A stretch of DNA of 64,000 bases from Pseudomonas sp. G2-4 (GCF_030064125.1 NZ_CP125957.1:2666001-2730000), one strand, 5' to 3'. Counted from the first letter of the stretch, positions 1 through 7,992 are shown. Made by a program: numbers and translations. Notes: generated by a model from the letters alone, not told the origin.

Positions 1-296
1 GCTTCTACCACGATTTCCGCACCACGCCGCCGGCACGCCATACCCTGCGCCTGTGCCGGGCCGAGTCTTGCCAGAGCATGGGCGCCGAGCGCCTGGCTGC
101 GCAGTTGCGTGAGCAACTGGCGCTGGATGACCACGGCACCAGTGCCGATGGCAGCATCAGCTTGCGGCCGGTCTATTGCCTGGGCGCCTGCGTTTGCTCG
201 CCAGCCCTGGAGCTGGACGGTGAGCTGCACGCACGGCTCACCCCCGAGCGGCTGCGCGAGTTGGTGAAAGGCTGTATGGAGGACGGGGCATGCTGA
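1..296 (+). CDS. fdsG: NAD-dependent formate dehydrogenase gamma subunit FdsG (5' partial)
   Basis: The reading frame is open from base 3, so the gene starts upstream of the window; only the C-terminal ~97 residues are visible. The NuoE-like thioredoxin fold is shown by two cysteine pairs, CRAESC and CLGAC, which in this family bind one [2Fe-2S] cluster. FdsG passes electrons between FdsA and the FMN/NAD site of FdsB in the soluble cytoplasmic complex. Its stop overlaps the fdsB start by 7 bases (ATGCTGA), indicating translational coupling in one operon with fdsB, fdsA and fdsD. Confidence 0.9.
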   Translation, partial: FYHDFRTTPPARHTLRLCRAESCQSMGAERLAAQLREQLALDDHGTSADGSISLRPVYCLGACVCSPALELDGELHARLTPERLRELVKGCMEDGAC

Positions 297-1849
297 CGCT
301 CTACATCCCTCGCGATTCGGTGGCCCGTGCCGTGGGCGCCGATAAGGTGGCTGATGCGCTGGTCGGTGAGGCCGAACGTCGGCAATTGCCGCTGACCCTG
401 CGCCGCACCAGTTCCCGTGGCCTCTATTGGCTCGAACCGCTGGTGGAGCTGGAAAGCGCCGGCGTTCGGCTGGGTTTTGGCCCCGTCACGGCGCAAGACG
501 TGCCGAGCCTGCTGGATGCGCTGGCAGGCGATCCCAGCAGCCATCCGCTGGCCTTGGGGCCGGTGGAAGAAATCCCCTATCTCAAGAGTCAGCAGCGCCT
601 GCTGTTCGCCCGTGCCGGCATCACCCAGCCGCTGTCGCTGGACGATTACCGTGCCCAGGGTGGCTTCCTGGGACTGGCCCGGGCCCTCCAGACGGACGGC
701 GCAGACGTGGTGGCCAGTGTGCTCGATTCCGGCTTGCGTGGCCGAGGTGGCGCGGCATTCCCGGCGGGCATCAAGTGGCGCACCGTTCGCGACGCGGTGG
801 GCGCGCAGAAGTACATCGTGTGTAACGCCGACGAGGGCGACTCCGGCACCTTCGCCGACCGTATGCTGATGGAGGGCGATCCCTTCCTGCTGATCGAAGG
901 CATGATCATCGCCGGCACCACCGTCGGCGCCACCATGGGCTACATCTACGTGCGTTCGGAATACCCGGACGCCATCAGCACCCTGAACGAGGCCATGCGC
1001 ATCGCCCGTGAGGCCGGGTATTTGGGCGTGAATGTGAGCGGTAGCGGCCGGGCCTTCGATATTGATGTTCGCGTCGGCGCTGGCGCCTACATTTGCGGCG
1101 AAGAAACCGCACTGCTCGAGTCCCTCGAGGGCAAGCGCGGCACGGTTCGCGCCAAACCGCCGCTGCCCGCCATCCAGGGCCTGTTCGGGCTGCCGACGCT
1201 GGTCCACAACGTGGTGACCCTGGCCTCGGTGCCGGTGGTCCTGGAGAAGGGCGCGCAGTTCTACCGTGACTTTGGCATGGGCCGTTCCCTGGGCACGATG
1301 CCGTTTCAACTGGCCGGCAATGTGCGCCAGGGTGGCCTGGTGGAACGTGCCTTTGGCCTGACCCTGCGTGAACTGGTGGAAGGCTACGGCGGCGGGACCG
1401 CCAGCGGTCGACCGTTGAAGGCCGCCCAAGTGGGGGGGCCGTTGGGGGCCTGGGTTCCGCCCTCGCAATTCGACACACCGCTGGACTACGAGGCATTCGC
1501 GGCCATGGGCGCGATGCTCGGCCACGGTGGCGTGGTGGTTGCCGACGACACCCTGGACATGGCCCACATGGCGCGTTTCGCCTTGCAGTTCTGCGCCGAG
1601 GAATCGTGCGGCAAGTGCACGCCATGCCGGATCGGTTCTACCCGGGGTGTCGAAGCGGTGGACCGCTTGATGGCCAGCACCGATGCCGGTGCCCGTGAGG
1701 AACAGGTCCTGCTGCTCAAGGATCTGTGCGACACCCTGCAATACGGCTCGCTCTGCGCTCTCGGTGGGATGACGTCTTACCCTGTCGCCAGCGCCCTGAA
1801 GTATTTCCCCGCCGACTTCGGTCTGGCGACCACGGAGGCCGACCAATGA
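290..1849 (+). CDS. fdsB: NAD-dependent formate dehydrogenase beta subunit FdsB (NuoF-like)
   Basis: Diaphorase subunit of 519 residues that carries FMN, one [4Fe-4S] cluster and the NAD+ site. The N-terminal ~110 residues resemble a thioredoxin-like extension, as in other FdsB proteins. NuoF hallmarks follow: GRGGAAFPAGIKW (NAD/FMN binding), YICGEETALLESLEGKRG (FMN loop), and ESCGKCTPCRIG near the C terminus with the cluster cysteines. It overlaps fdsG by 7 bases and fdsA by 4 bases (ATGA), so the subunits are co-translated. Length and gene order match Fds-type soluble formate dehydrogenases rather than complex I. Confidence 0.93.
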   Translation: MLTLYIPRDSVARAVGADKVADALVGEAERRQLPLTLRRTSSRGLYWLEPLVELESAGVRLGFGPVTAQDVPSLLDALAGDPSSHPLALGPVEEIPYLKSQQRLLFARAGITQPLSLDDYRAQGGFLGLARALQTDGADVVASVLDSGLRGRGGAAFPAGIKWRTVRDAVGAQKYIVCNADEGDSGTFADRMLMEGDPFLLIEGMIIAGTTVGATMGYIYVRSEYPDAISTLNEAMRIAREAGYLGVNVSGSGRAFDIDVRVGAGAYICGEETALLESLEGKRGTVRAKPPLPAIQGLFGLPTLVHNVVTLASVPVVLEKGAQFYRDFGMGRSLGTMPFQLAGNVRQGGLVERAFGLTLRELVEGYGGGTASGRPLKAAQVGGPLGAWVPPSQFDTPLDYEAFAAMGAMLGHGGVVVADDTLDMAHMARFALQFCAEESCGKCTPCRIGSTRGVEAVDRLMASTDAGAREEQVLLLKDLCDTLQYGSLCALGGMTSYPVASALKYFPADFGLATTEADQ

Positions 1850-4722
1850 TCAACATCTTCGACCCCAGCAGCGACATCGACCTTGGCACCCCGGCGCGTG
1901 AAAGCGACGTGCAGGTCAGCCTGACCATCGATGGCCGCGAAATCAGCGTCGCCTCCGGTACCTCGGTGATGCGCGCGGCGGCATTGCTCGGCACCACCAT
2001 TCCCAAACTCTGCGCCACCGACAGCCTGGAAGCCTTCGGTTCCTGCCGCATGTGCCTGGTGGAGATCGACGGCATGCGTGGCTATCCGGCCTCCTGCACC
2101 ACGCCGGTGACCGAGGGCATGGTGGTGCGCACCCAGACCACCAAGCTTGCCGATTTGCGCCGCAACGTCATGGAACTGTACATCTCCGACCACCCGCTGG
2201 ACTGCCTGACGTGCGCGGCCAACGGCAACTGCGAGTTGCAGACGGTGGCGGGGCAGGTGGGCCTGCGCGAGGTGCGCTACGGCTACGAGGGTGCCAATCA
2301 CCTGTCTGAAGCCAAGGACGTCTCCAACCCCTATTTCGAGTACGACCCGAGCAAGTGCATCGTCTGCAACCGTTGCGTACGCGCTTGCGAAGAAATCCAG
2401 GGCACCTTCGCCCTGACCATCACCGGGCGCGGTTTCGACTCCCGGGTGGCGGCGGCGGGCGGCGACAACTTCCTTGATTCCGAATGCGTGTCTTGCGGCG
2501 CTTGCGTGCAGGCGTGCCCGACGGCCACGCTGATCGACAAGAGCGTCGTGGAGATCGGCCAGCCGGAGCGCAGCGTCATCACCACCTGTGCCTACTGCGG
2601 CGTGGGGTGTTCCTTCCGCGCCGAAATGAAAGGCGAACAACTGGTGCGCATGGTCCCGGACAAGAACGGCCAGGCCAACCACGGCCACTCTTGCGTCAAG
2701 GGTCGCTTTGCCTGGGGCTACGCGACGCACCCGGACCGCATCACCAAGCCGATGATTCGCAAGCACATCAGCGACCCTTGGCAAGAAGTCAGCTGGGACG
2801 AGGCGGTCACCTACGCCGCCAGCGAGCTGCGCCGCATCCAGCTGAAGTACGGACGCGACTCCATCGGCGGCATCACCTCCAGCCGCTGCACCAACGAAGA
2901 AACCTACCTGGTGCAGAAACTGGTGCGCACCGCGTTCGGCAACAACAACGTCGACACCTGCGCCCGTGTGTGCCATTCACCTACCGGTTATGGCCTCAAG
3001 CAGACGTTGGGCGAGTCCGCCGGTACCCAGAACTTCGACTCGGTCATGAAGGCTGACGTCATCCTGGTGATGGGCGCCAACCCTACCGACGCTCACCCAG
3101 TGTTCGGCTCCCAGCTCAAGCGGCGCCTGCGTCAGGGCGCACGGCTGATCGTCATCGACCCGCGCCGTATCGACCTGGTGGATTCACCCCATGCCCGCGC
3201 CGAGCTGCACTTGCAACTGCGGCCAGGCACCAACGTAGCGATGCTCAACGCATTGGCCCACGTGATCGTCAGCGAAGGACTGGTCGACCAGCCTTTTGTC
3301 GAGGAGCGCTGCGAGGCGGCAGACTTCGCCCGCTGGCGCGATTTTGTCAGCCTGGCGGAGAACTCACCGGAAGTGCTGGGCCCGGTTTGCGGCGTGCCGG
3401 CCGATCAGATCCGCGCGGCTGCACGGCTCTACGCCACCGGCGGCAACGCGGCCATCTACTACGGCCTCGGCGTCACCGAGCACAGCCAGGGCAGTACCTC
3501 GGTGATGGGCATCGCCAACCTGGCCATGGTTACCGGCAACATCGGCCGCGAAGGTGTCGGGGTGAACCCGCTGCGTGGGCAGAACAACGTCCAGGGCTCC
3601 TGCGACATGGGCTCCTTCCCCCATGAGCTGCCGGGTTATCGGCACATTTCCAATGAAGTGGTGCGCGCCCAGTTCGAACAGGCCTGGAATGTCACCCTGC
3701 AACCCGATCCGGGCCTGCGCATCCCCAACATGTTCGAGGCCGCGCTGGATGGCACCTTCAAGGCGCTGTATTGCCAGGGCGAGGACATCGCCCAGAGCGA
3801 CCCGAACACCCAGCATGTGACCGCGGCCCTGAGCGCCCTGGAGTGCGTGATCGTCCAGGACATCTTCCTCAACGAAACGGCCAAGTTCGCCCACGTGTTC
3901 CTGCCGGGCAGTTCCTTCCTCGAGAAGGACGGCACGTTCACCAACGCCGAGCGCCGCATCTCCCGGGTGCGCAAGGTCATGGACCCGTTGGCCGGCAAGG
4001 CCGACTGGGAAGCCACTATCGCCCTGGCCGACGCCTTGGGCTACAAGATGCATTACAACCACCCCTCGGAAATCATGGATGAAATCGCCAGCCTGACACC
4101 CACGTTCAGCCGCGTCAGCTACGCCGAACTGGAGCGTCACGGCAGCCTGCAATGGCCGTGCAACGATGCCGCGCCGGACGGCACGCCGACCATGCACATC
4201 GATCAGTTCGTGCGCGGTAAAGGGCGCTTCATGCTCACCGGCTACGTGCCCACCGAAGAAAAGGTCAACGGCCGCTATCCGCTGCTGCTGACCACCGGAC
4301 GCATCCTCAGCCAGTACAACGTCGGCGCCCAGACCCGGCGCACCGACAACGTGGCCTGGCACGAGGAAGACCGCTTGGAAATCCACCCGACCGACGCCGA
4401 GAACCGCGGCATCGTCGAGGACGATTGGGTCGGCATTGGCAGTCGCGCCGGGCAGACGGTGCTCCGCGCCAAGGTCACGGAGCGCGTGGCGCCGGGCGTG
4501 GTCTACACCACGTTCCACTTCCCTGAATCAGGTGCCAACGTGATCACCACCGACAACTCCGACTGGGCCACCAACTGCCCGGAATACAAGGTGACGGCGG
4601 TGGAGATCGTGCGGGTCAGCCAGCCTTCGGAATGGCAGAAACGCTACCAGGCGTTCAGTGATGAACAGGGGCGCTTGCTGAAGGAACGTCGCCATGCCGA
4701 AAAAGCCGAGGTACGTCGATGA
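1846..4722 (+). CDS. fdsA: NAD-dependent formate dehydrogenase alpha subunit FdsA (Mo-bisMGD catalytic subunit)
   Basis: Catalytic subunit of 958 residues that oxidises formate to CO2 at a molybdenum bis-MGD centre. Visible domains in order: N-terminal [2Fe-2S] domain (Cys56, 67, 70, 84); NuoG-like His116/Cys120/123/129 site; two ferredoxin-type [4Fe-4S] motifs (Cys171-181 and 214-224); molybdopterin oxidoreductase domain opening with CAYCGVGC (Cys248, 251, 255, 283). The molybdenum ligand position reads RVCHSPT with Cys376-His377, so this is the cysteine form, not selenocysteine. The ATG at 1846 was chosen because it overlaps the fdsB stop and begins directly before the 2Fe-2S domain; an upstream in-frame start at 1726 would add residues unlike the family. 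Confidence 0.95.
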   Translation: MINIFDPSSDIDLGTPARESDVQVSLTIDGREISVASGTSVMRAAALLGTTIPKLCATDSLEAFGSCRMCLVEIDGMRGYPASCTTPVTEGMVVRTQTTKLADLRRNVMELYISDHPLDCLTCAANGNCELQTVAGQVGLREVRYGYEGANHLSEAKDVSNPYFEYDPSKCIVCNRCVRACEEIQGTFALTITGRGFDSRVAAAGGDNFLDSECVSCGACVQACPTATLIDKSVVEIGQPERSVITTCAYCGVGCSFRAEMKGEQLVRMVPDKNGQANHGHSCVKGRFAWGYATHPDRITKPMIRKHISDPWQEVSWDEAVTYAASELRRIQLKYGRDSIGGITSSRCTNEETYLVQKLVRTAFGNNNVDTCARVCHSPTGYGLKQTLGESAGTQNFDSVMKADVILVMGANPTDAHPVFGSQLKRRLRQGARLIVIDPRRIDLVDSPHARAELHLQLRPGTNVAMLNALAHVIVSEGLVDQPFVEERCEAADFARWRDFVSLAENSPEVLGPVCGVPADQIRAAARLYATGGNAAIYYGLGVTEHSQGSTSVMGIANLAMVTGNIGREGVGVNPLRGQNNVQGSCDMGSFPHELPGYRHISNEVVRAQFEQAWNVTLQPDPGLRIPNMFEAALDGTFKALYCQGEDIAQSDPNTQHVTAALSALECVIVQDIFLNETAKFAHVFLPGSSFLEKDGTFTNAERRISRVRKVMDPLAGKADWEATIALADALGYKMHYNHPSEIMDEIASLTPTFSRVSYAELERHGSLQWPCNDAAPDGTPTMHIDQFVRGKGRFMLTGYVPTEEKVNGRYPLLLTTGRILSQYNVGAQTRRTDNVAWHEEDRLEIHPTDAENRGIVEDDWVGIGSRAGQTVLRAKVTERVAPGVVYTTFHFPESGANVITTDNSDWATNCPEYKVTAVEIVRVSQPSEWQKRYQAFSDEQGRLLKERRHAEKAEVRR

Positions 4723-4940
4723 GCGCTGAAAGCCTGATCAAGATGGCCAACCAGATCGCGCAGTACTTCGCCAGCGAACCGGACCACGCGCTGGCGGTGA
4801 ATGGTGTGCGCCAGCACATCAAGAGCTTCTGGACCCCGGGCATGCGCCGGGAATTGGCGGGGTGGGAGGCGAAGCATCCGGATGCGGCCCTGCACCCATT
4901 GGTGTTAGCGGCATTGACGGAGTTGAAAGAAACGGCCTAG
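4719..4940 (+). CDS. fdsD: formate dehydrogenase delta subunit FdsD
   Basis: Small 73-residue protein that overlaps the fdsA stop by four bases (ATGA). It matches the FdsD family in size, position and sequence style (IKMANQIAQYF near the N terminus, then an HIKSFWTPGMR stretch). FdsD is needed for assembly or stability of the Fds complex; it has no cofactor motif. Last gene of the operon, followed by a strong inverted repeat. Confidence 0.9.
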   Translation: MSAESLIKMANQIAQYFASEPDHALAVNGVRQHIKSFWTPGMRRELAGWEAKHPDAALHPLVLAALTELKETA

Positions 4941-4958
4941 TGGGTGTCCTGCAGGGCC

Positions 4959-5020
4959 TGCACACAGCCCCGGCCGGCGCCCTCGTCAACGACGAAGGGA
5001 ACCGGCCGGGGCTGTGTGCA
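4959..5020. terminator. bidirectional terminator between fdsD and the AidA/PixA-type gene
   Basis: Perfect 19-bp inverted repeat (arms 4959-4977 and 5002-5020) separated by a 24-base loop. It lies 18 bases after the fdsD stop and a few bases after the stop of the opposing gene. There is no long T-run on either side, but its position between two convergent genes and its stem strength support termination in both directions. Confidence 0.7.
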
Positions 5021-5026
5021 TTTCAG

Positions 5027-5548
5027 TTACTGGTTATTGATGGTGATGTAGGGGTCCCAAGTGTAGCTCGGGCCCATCTGGTTCAGGTCTCGGTCCAGCA
5101 GAACGAAGGTGATGGTGTACCAGAGTTTTCCTGGATTCAAAGCAGTGGATTGCCACATGGTGTAGATCACATCGGTTTTGGAAATACCCTCTGAACCCGC
5201 CTTGTTCAGATAGGGCACCACGCCGGGGATGTTGAAGGATTGCGGCTTCGACATGGTGCCCTTGTAGTCACCGCCCTGATGGGGGTCGCCGCTCTCGACG
5301 TCCTTGATCAAGGCGATGCGGTCGAAGTTGCGTGACAGGGTGGTGGCACGCCAACGGATGTTGTCGCCGGGTTTTACGTCGAACCACAGCTCGTTGCCGC
5401 CTTCGCCGGTGTTGCCGCTGGCATGGCTGTCGATGGCATCGCGTGTCACCAACATGGAAATCGCACCGCCCACGTCGTTGGGGTGGGCGAGCAGGTAATC
5501 GGCATCGACGTTGACGAGCACATCAATGGTTTGGGTCGCTCCAGACAT
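5027..5548 (-). CDS. AidA/PixA-family protein (inclusion-body protein family)
   Basis: A 173-residue soluble protein with no signal peptide. The N-terminal IDVLVNVDADYLLAHP pattern and the closing YTWDPYITI strand are typical of the AidA/PixA family, which includes the Xenorhabdus inclusion-body protein PixA and quorum-sensing-regulated AidA of Burkholderia/Ralstonia. Biochemical role is unknown; homologues are often density- or host-associated. A ribosome site (AAGGAGC) sits 6 bases before the ATG. Stand-alone gene, convergent with fdsD. Confidence 0.8.
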   Translation of the reverse strand: MSGATQTIDVLVNVDADYLLAHPNDVGGAISMLVTRDAIDSHASGNTGEGGNELWFDVKPGDNIRWRATTLSRNFDRIALIKDVESGDPHQGGDYKGTMSKPQSFNIPGVVPYLNKAGSEGISKTDVIYTMWQSTALNPGKLWYTITFVLLDRDLNQMGPSYTWDPYITINNQ

Positions 5549-6094
5549 GTTGTTGCTCCTTGATTGAATGAGATTGAGGACCGCGCCTGCAAAGGCGTCC
5601 GGGCCACCCGGTCCCTGGGTGCGGTCTCGGGAGGAACGATAGGTGATGGCTTTGTAGTGTCAAATTGCGATTTGTTGACGCTGGCAAAACGGAGCGAAGC
5701 GCAGCACAACCAAGGTTTTGATTTATCTCTGCCCAGGCCGACCTCTTAATGGGTTTCGGGGAGTTTCCTGGCTGATTTGGTCGGCAAAGGCGCACAGCGG
5801 TTGTCAGCGATGACTTTCAAACCAGCAGGATGATCGACGCGACACACCATGGACTCTGTGGCGAGGGAGGTAAATTCCTACGAGATTTTAGGACGGCCAG
5901 TCACCGTCACTGCGCATATCGAGAGGCCACTCACATCTTATGTGGCGAGGGAGCTTGCTCCCGCTCGGCGGCGCAGCCGTCGTAAAACCGGTACCTGCGG
6001 TGTGTCAGGCGAAACGCGGTGACTGGTTTGGGGCTACTTCGCAGCCCAGCGGGAGCAAGCTCCCTCGCCATAAAAGCGGGTTTGGTCGTCAGGT
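5549..6094. other. intergenic region with REPIN and the first copy of a dispersed direct repeat
   Basis: No convincing gene. It holds the promoter region of the AidA/PixA-type gene, one REPIN, and a segment starting at 5865 (GGGAGGTAAATTCC...) that recurs almost unchanged from 8124. Confidence 0.6.
5941..6071. repeat. REPIN, GTGGCGAGGGAGC family
   Basis: Two REP palindromes in inverted orientation: GTGGCGAGGGAGCTTGCTCC at the left and its reverse complement at the right, enclosing a ~70-base variable centre. This is the usual doublet form (REPIN) in fluorescent pseudomonads. Confidence 0.9.
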
Positions 6095-6409
6095 TTAGGA
6101 TTGATGGGCCGCCCAGTGTCTCATCTCTTCGGCAATTAAGTGGTTTACCAGGTCGCTGTACATCTTCTCGATGGCATCCGGGCTCAGGCCTTCGGCTTCG
6201 GCCCACCCCCGTCGTGTCGCGAGCATGGCCTTGAAGCGCTCGGGGGCACGTACCGAGGTCGCCGAGGTCTTGAACTTGGAGGCCGCGAGTACGTACTGAA
6301 AGCGCCTGCCCAATAGTTTGATGACGGCTTGGTCAAGGGCATCGATTTCGCCTCGAATGTCTTCCATGTTGGCGCACTCTGAGGGGGGTAGCGGGTTGCA
6401 GACTTCCAT
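6095..6409 (-). CDS. PchB-like chorismate mutase / isochorismate-pyruvate lyase
   Basis: A 104-residue AroQ-fold protein. IRGEIDALDQAVIKLLGRR followed by an AASKFK stretch and APERFKAML matches PchB, which converts isochorismate to salicylate and pyruvate and has weak chorismate mutase activity. The conserved Arg/Lys pocket residues (LGRR, KFK) are present. ATG at 6409 preferred over GTG at 6418 because GGAG lies 8 bases upstream. Second gene of an operon with an isochorismatase-family hydrolase 60 bases upstream. No pchA-type isochorismate synthase is visible, so substrate supply is unclear; a plain chorismate mutase role remains possible. Confidence 0.8.
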   Translation of the reverse strand: MEVCNPLPPSECANMEDIRGEIDALDQAVIKLLGRRFQYVLAASKFKTSATSVRAPERFKAMLATRRGWAEAEGLSPDAIEKMYSDLVNHLIAEEMRHWAAHQS

Positions 6410-6434
6410 GTAGATCACTCCATTTTGTTGAATA

Positions 6435-6459
6435 AGATCGGCCCAGTCTGAGCCGATCT
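6435..6459. other. small hairpin between hydrolase and PchB-like gene
   Basis: 8-bp inverted repeat (AGATCGGC / GCCGATCT) with a short loop in the 60-base gap of the two-gene operon, without a T-run. It could modulate mRNA stability or expression ratio; function not demonstrable from sequence. Confidence 0.4.
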
Positions 6460-6469
6460 CCGATGTGGA

Positions 6470-6988
6470 TTAAAAGCTCCAGTCCTCGGCTCGAACGACC
6501 TTGCAGAAAAGGCCGGCCAGCGTTGCGTTGTGATGCGCGATGATAGCCTGCGCCTTCAGGACGGGAGTATCGGCGCAAGTATGACCATCGGCGATCAGCA
6601 CGGCATCGAACCCTAGGTCCCGGGCGGCGCGGCAAGTGCTGTCGACACAATACTGGGTTTTCATTCCTGCGATAACCACGCCCTCAGCGCCACACGCCTT
6701 CAGCCGCTCGGCCAACCCTGTCATGGCAAATGCATTGGGCCGGTTTTTTTCGACGATCACTTCGTCGCCCGCCAGCCGCAGCTCCGCTACCAATTGCGTC
6801 AATGGACTTTCAGGTTCCATAGGCGAGCCAGGCGGACCTACATGACGAACCAGAAAGATCGGGGCACCGGCGCTCCGAGCTTTGACCATCAGGCCATTCA
6901 GGGTATCCAGCAGCGCTTCACCGGCCCAGGGTTTATCCGGACCATGAAACAATCCAACCTGCACATCGATAATCAACAGAGCATGCAT
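6470..6988 (-). CDS. isochorismatase-family cysteine hydrolase
   Basis: A 172-residue isochorismatase-like hydrolase. The family triad is visible: Asp in LLIIDVQ near the N terminus, Lys in VEKNRPNAF, and Cys in KTQYCVDSTCR, preceded by the cis-peptide-type VIAGM. The cysteine nucleophile points to an amidase/nicotinamidase-like hydrolysis rather than the Asp-only EntB reaction; the substrate cannot be told. ATG at 6988 chosen for the AAGGAAAG ribosome site. First structural gene of the operon controlled by the Thr-rich leader at 7022-7153. Confidence 0.85.
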   Translation of the reverse strand: MHALLIIDVQVGLFHGPDKPWAGEALLDTLNGLMVKARSAGAPIFLVRHVGPPGSPMEPESPLTQLVAELRLAGDEVIVEKNRPNAFAMTGLAERLKACGAEGVVIAGMKTQYCVDSTCRAARDLGFDAVLIADGHTCADTPVLKAQAIIAHHNATLAGLFCKVVRAEDWSF

Positions 6989-7021
6989 AGTGCTTTCCTT
7001 GCGTTTGGGCCAGTGACGCAA

Positions 7022-7061
7022 GGGCAAAAGAAAAGGCCCTTACCATCACTGGCGGGCCTTT
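7022..7061 (-). terminator. attenuator terminator in the leader of the hydrolase/PchB-like operon
   Basis: Read on the minus strand: 8-bp stem AAAGGCCC/GGGCCUUU (7054-7061 with 7032-7039), extended inside by GCCA/UGGU around a GUGA loop, then a U-rich tail (UUUUCUUUU). This is a textbook intrinsic terminator, but it sits 34 bases before the ATG of the first gene and just after a short leader ORF, so it acts as an attenuator. Bases 7051-7056 can instead pair with 7100-7105 inside the leader ORF, which would dissolve the terminator. Confidence 0.75.
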
Positions 7062-7081
7062 GGGATTCGTGTGTCAGTGAC

Positions 7082-7153
7082 TCACGACATCTCGCACGAC
7101 CCGCCTTGGGCGGTCGTGGTTGTGGTGGTCGAGGTAATCTTTGGAAGGTTCAT
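7082..7153 (-). CDS. threonine-rich leader peptide (23 aa) of a transcription attenuator
   Basis: Short ORF encoding a 23-residue peptide with threonine at residues 7 and 9-14 (codons ACC, then ACC ACC ACA ACC ACG ACC), a single serine between them, then AQGGSCEMS and a TGA stop. It ends 20 bases before the attenuator terminator. A self-complementary hairpin (about 7096-7119) lies inside the ORF and a second segment (7100-7105, GGCGGG in the RNA) pairs with the terminator's 5' arm region. This is the layout of ribosome-mediated attenuation leaders such as thrL. No strong ribosome site is visible upstream of the ATG, which lowers confidence. Confidence 0.6.
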   Translation of the reverse strand: MNLPKITSTTTTTTAQGGSCEMS

Positions 7154-7395
7154 GGTGCTGACAGTAACTGGAGGCGATCCGGATTGGCAAGCCTTGCTTC
7201 GCAGATGTATGCGGCCCCTGTTTGGACCAGGAGACAGGGTGGGCACTGTGGACACTGTGGCGAGGGAGCTTGCTCCCGCTCGGCTGCGCAGCAGTCGTAA
7301 ACCGGCTGGTACGGTTTATCTGTTGCAGCGCGGTGCCTGGGTTTGGGGCCGCTTCGCAGCCCAGCGGGAGCAAGCTCCCTCGCCACAGGAGGTGG
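7154..7395. other. upstream region of the attenuated operon plus REPIN
   Basis: No gene seen. It should contain the promoter of the leader/hydrolase operon (minus strand); only a weak -35-like TTGCCA is visible near 7184-7189 in reverse orientation. Most of the rest is the REPIN at 7256-7387. Confidence 0.45.
7256..7387. repeat. REPIN, GTGGCGAGGGAGC family
   Basis: Inverted pair of REP palindromes with GTGGCGAGGGAGCTTGCTCC at the left and its complement at the right; centre ~70 bases. It ends just beyond the stop of the small minus-strand gene at 7396. Confidence 0.9.
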
Positions 7396-7671
7396 TTAGC
7401 CTTCTAGTCCGCGTCGTTCGATCACGCCAAACACATCCGCCACATCCTGCACCAGGATCCGGGCGACGTTGGTGATGGTGGCGATGTCGTTCTCTGCCGA
7501 ATCGCGCAGGTTGGTGCAAGCGACCAGCGTCAGGTAATCGAGCGTGGCGTGCAGGCGTTCGCTGGCACAGGCATGGAGCTCGGGCAGTGGGGCTTGGGTG
7601 TCGATCAGCAGGACGGGGTGGGTGGTGGCGGTTTGGGTGAGGGGAGTGAAGCGTTGATCTTGTTGTTTCAT
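7396..7671 (-). CDS. small uncharacterised Pseudomonas protein (DUF3077/DUF6124-like)
   Basis: A 91-residue protein without signal peptide or membrane segment. The C-terminal two thirds (LHACASERLHATLDYL... then ITNVARILVQDVADVF) resemble the helical DUF3077/DUF6124 proteins that occur in many copies in fluorescent pseudomonads; assignment is by general pattern only. ATG at 7671; only a weak ribosome site is visible. A conserved-looking folded RNA lies 61 bases upstream in the same orientation. Function unknown. Confidence 0.6.
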   Translation of the reverse strand: MKQQDQRFTPLTQTATTHPVLLIDTQAPLPELHACASERLHATLDYLTLVACTNLRDSAENDIATITNVARILVQDVADVFGVIERRGLEG

Positions 7672-7731
7672 GGTTATAGTTATCCATCTTCGTATCAAGA
7701 ATAAGCTACTACGATCCGCTGCGAAACGAAT

Positions 7732-7815
7732 GGGTGGTAGCTGCGTGCGGGTTCGCAGACCGAGGATACGAAGGAACCCGGCAGATCCGAAGATCTCCCA
7801 CACACAGCCACCATA
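7732..7815 (-). ncRNA. structured leader RNA with UUCG tetraloop upstream of the small DUF protein
   Basis: Three stems fit together: an outer stem (7733-7747 with 7801-7812, GGTGG/CCACC plus CTG/CAG), an inner 7-bp stem CGGGTTC/GAACCCG (7748-7754 with 7774-7780), and a 5-bp stem AGATC/GATCT (7783-7787 with 7792-7796). Only on the minus strand does the last stem close a canonical C(UUCG)G tetraloop, which fixes the orientation as the 5' leader of the gene at 7671. It is either a cis-regulatory element or a small RNA. I recall similar sequences before DUF3077/DUF6124-type genes in Pseudomonas but cannot confirm it here. Confidence 0.55.
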
Positions 7816-7992
7816 AAAGGACGTCGACCGCCAAAGGCGCTCATTGTTACTTTTATGATGCTTGGTTGCTACCGTATCTGTCGGGCTGCGAAACCCAGCC
7901 ACTGATCAAAGCCAGCGACGAACCCAACTATAGAAGTCGGTAGACGTCGATTCCAGCCGCAACAACCGTCCTGTAGGACGCCCGCAGGCCCC

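Noticed and set aside
173..1846. 557-codon minus-strand open frame opposite fdsB
   Set aside because: Antisense shadow of a clearly conserved gene; composition is not protein-like.
7031..7061. Inverted repeat read as a plus-strand terminator
   Set aside because: The T-run follows the stem only on the minus strand and no plus-strand gene ends here; attenuator on the minus strand fits better.
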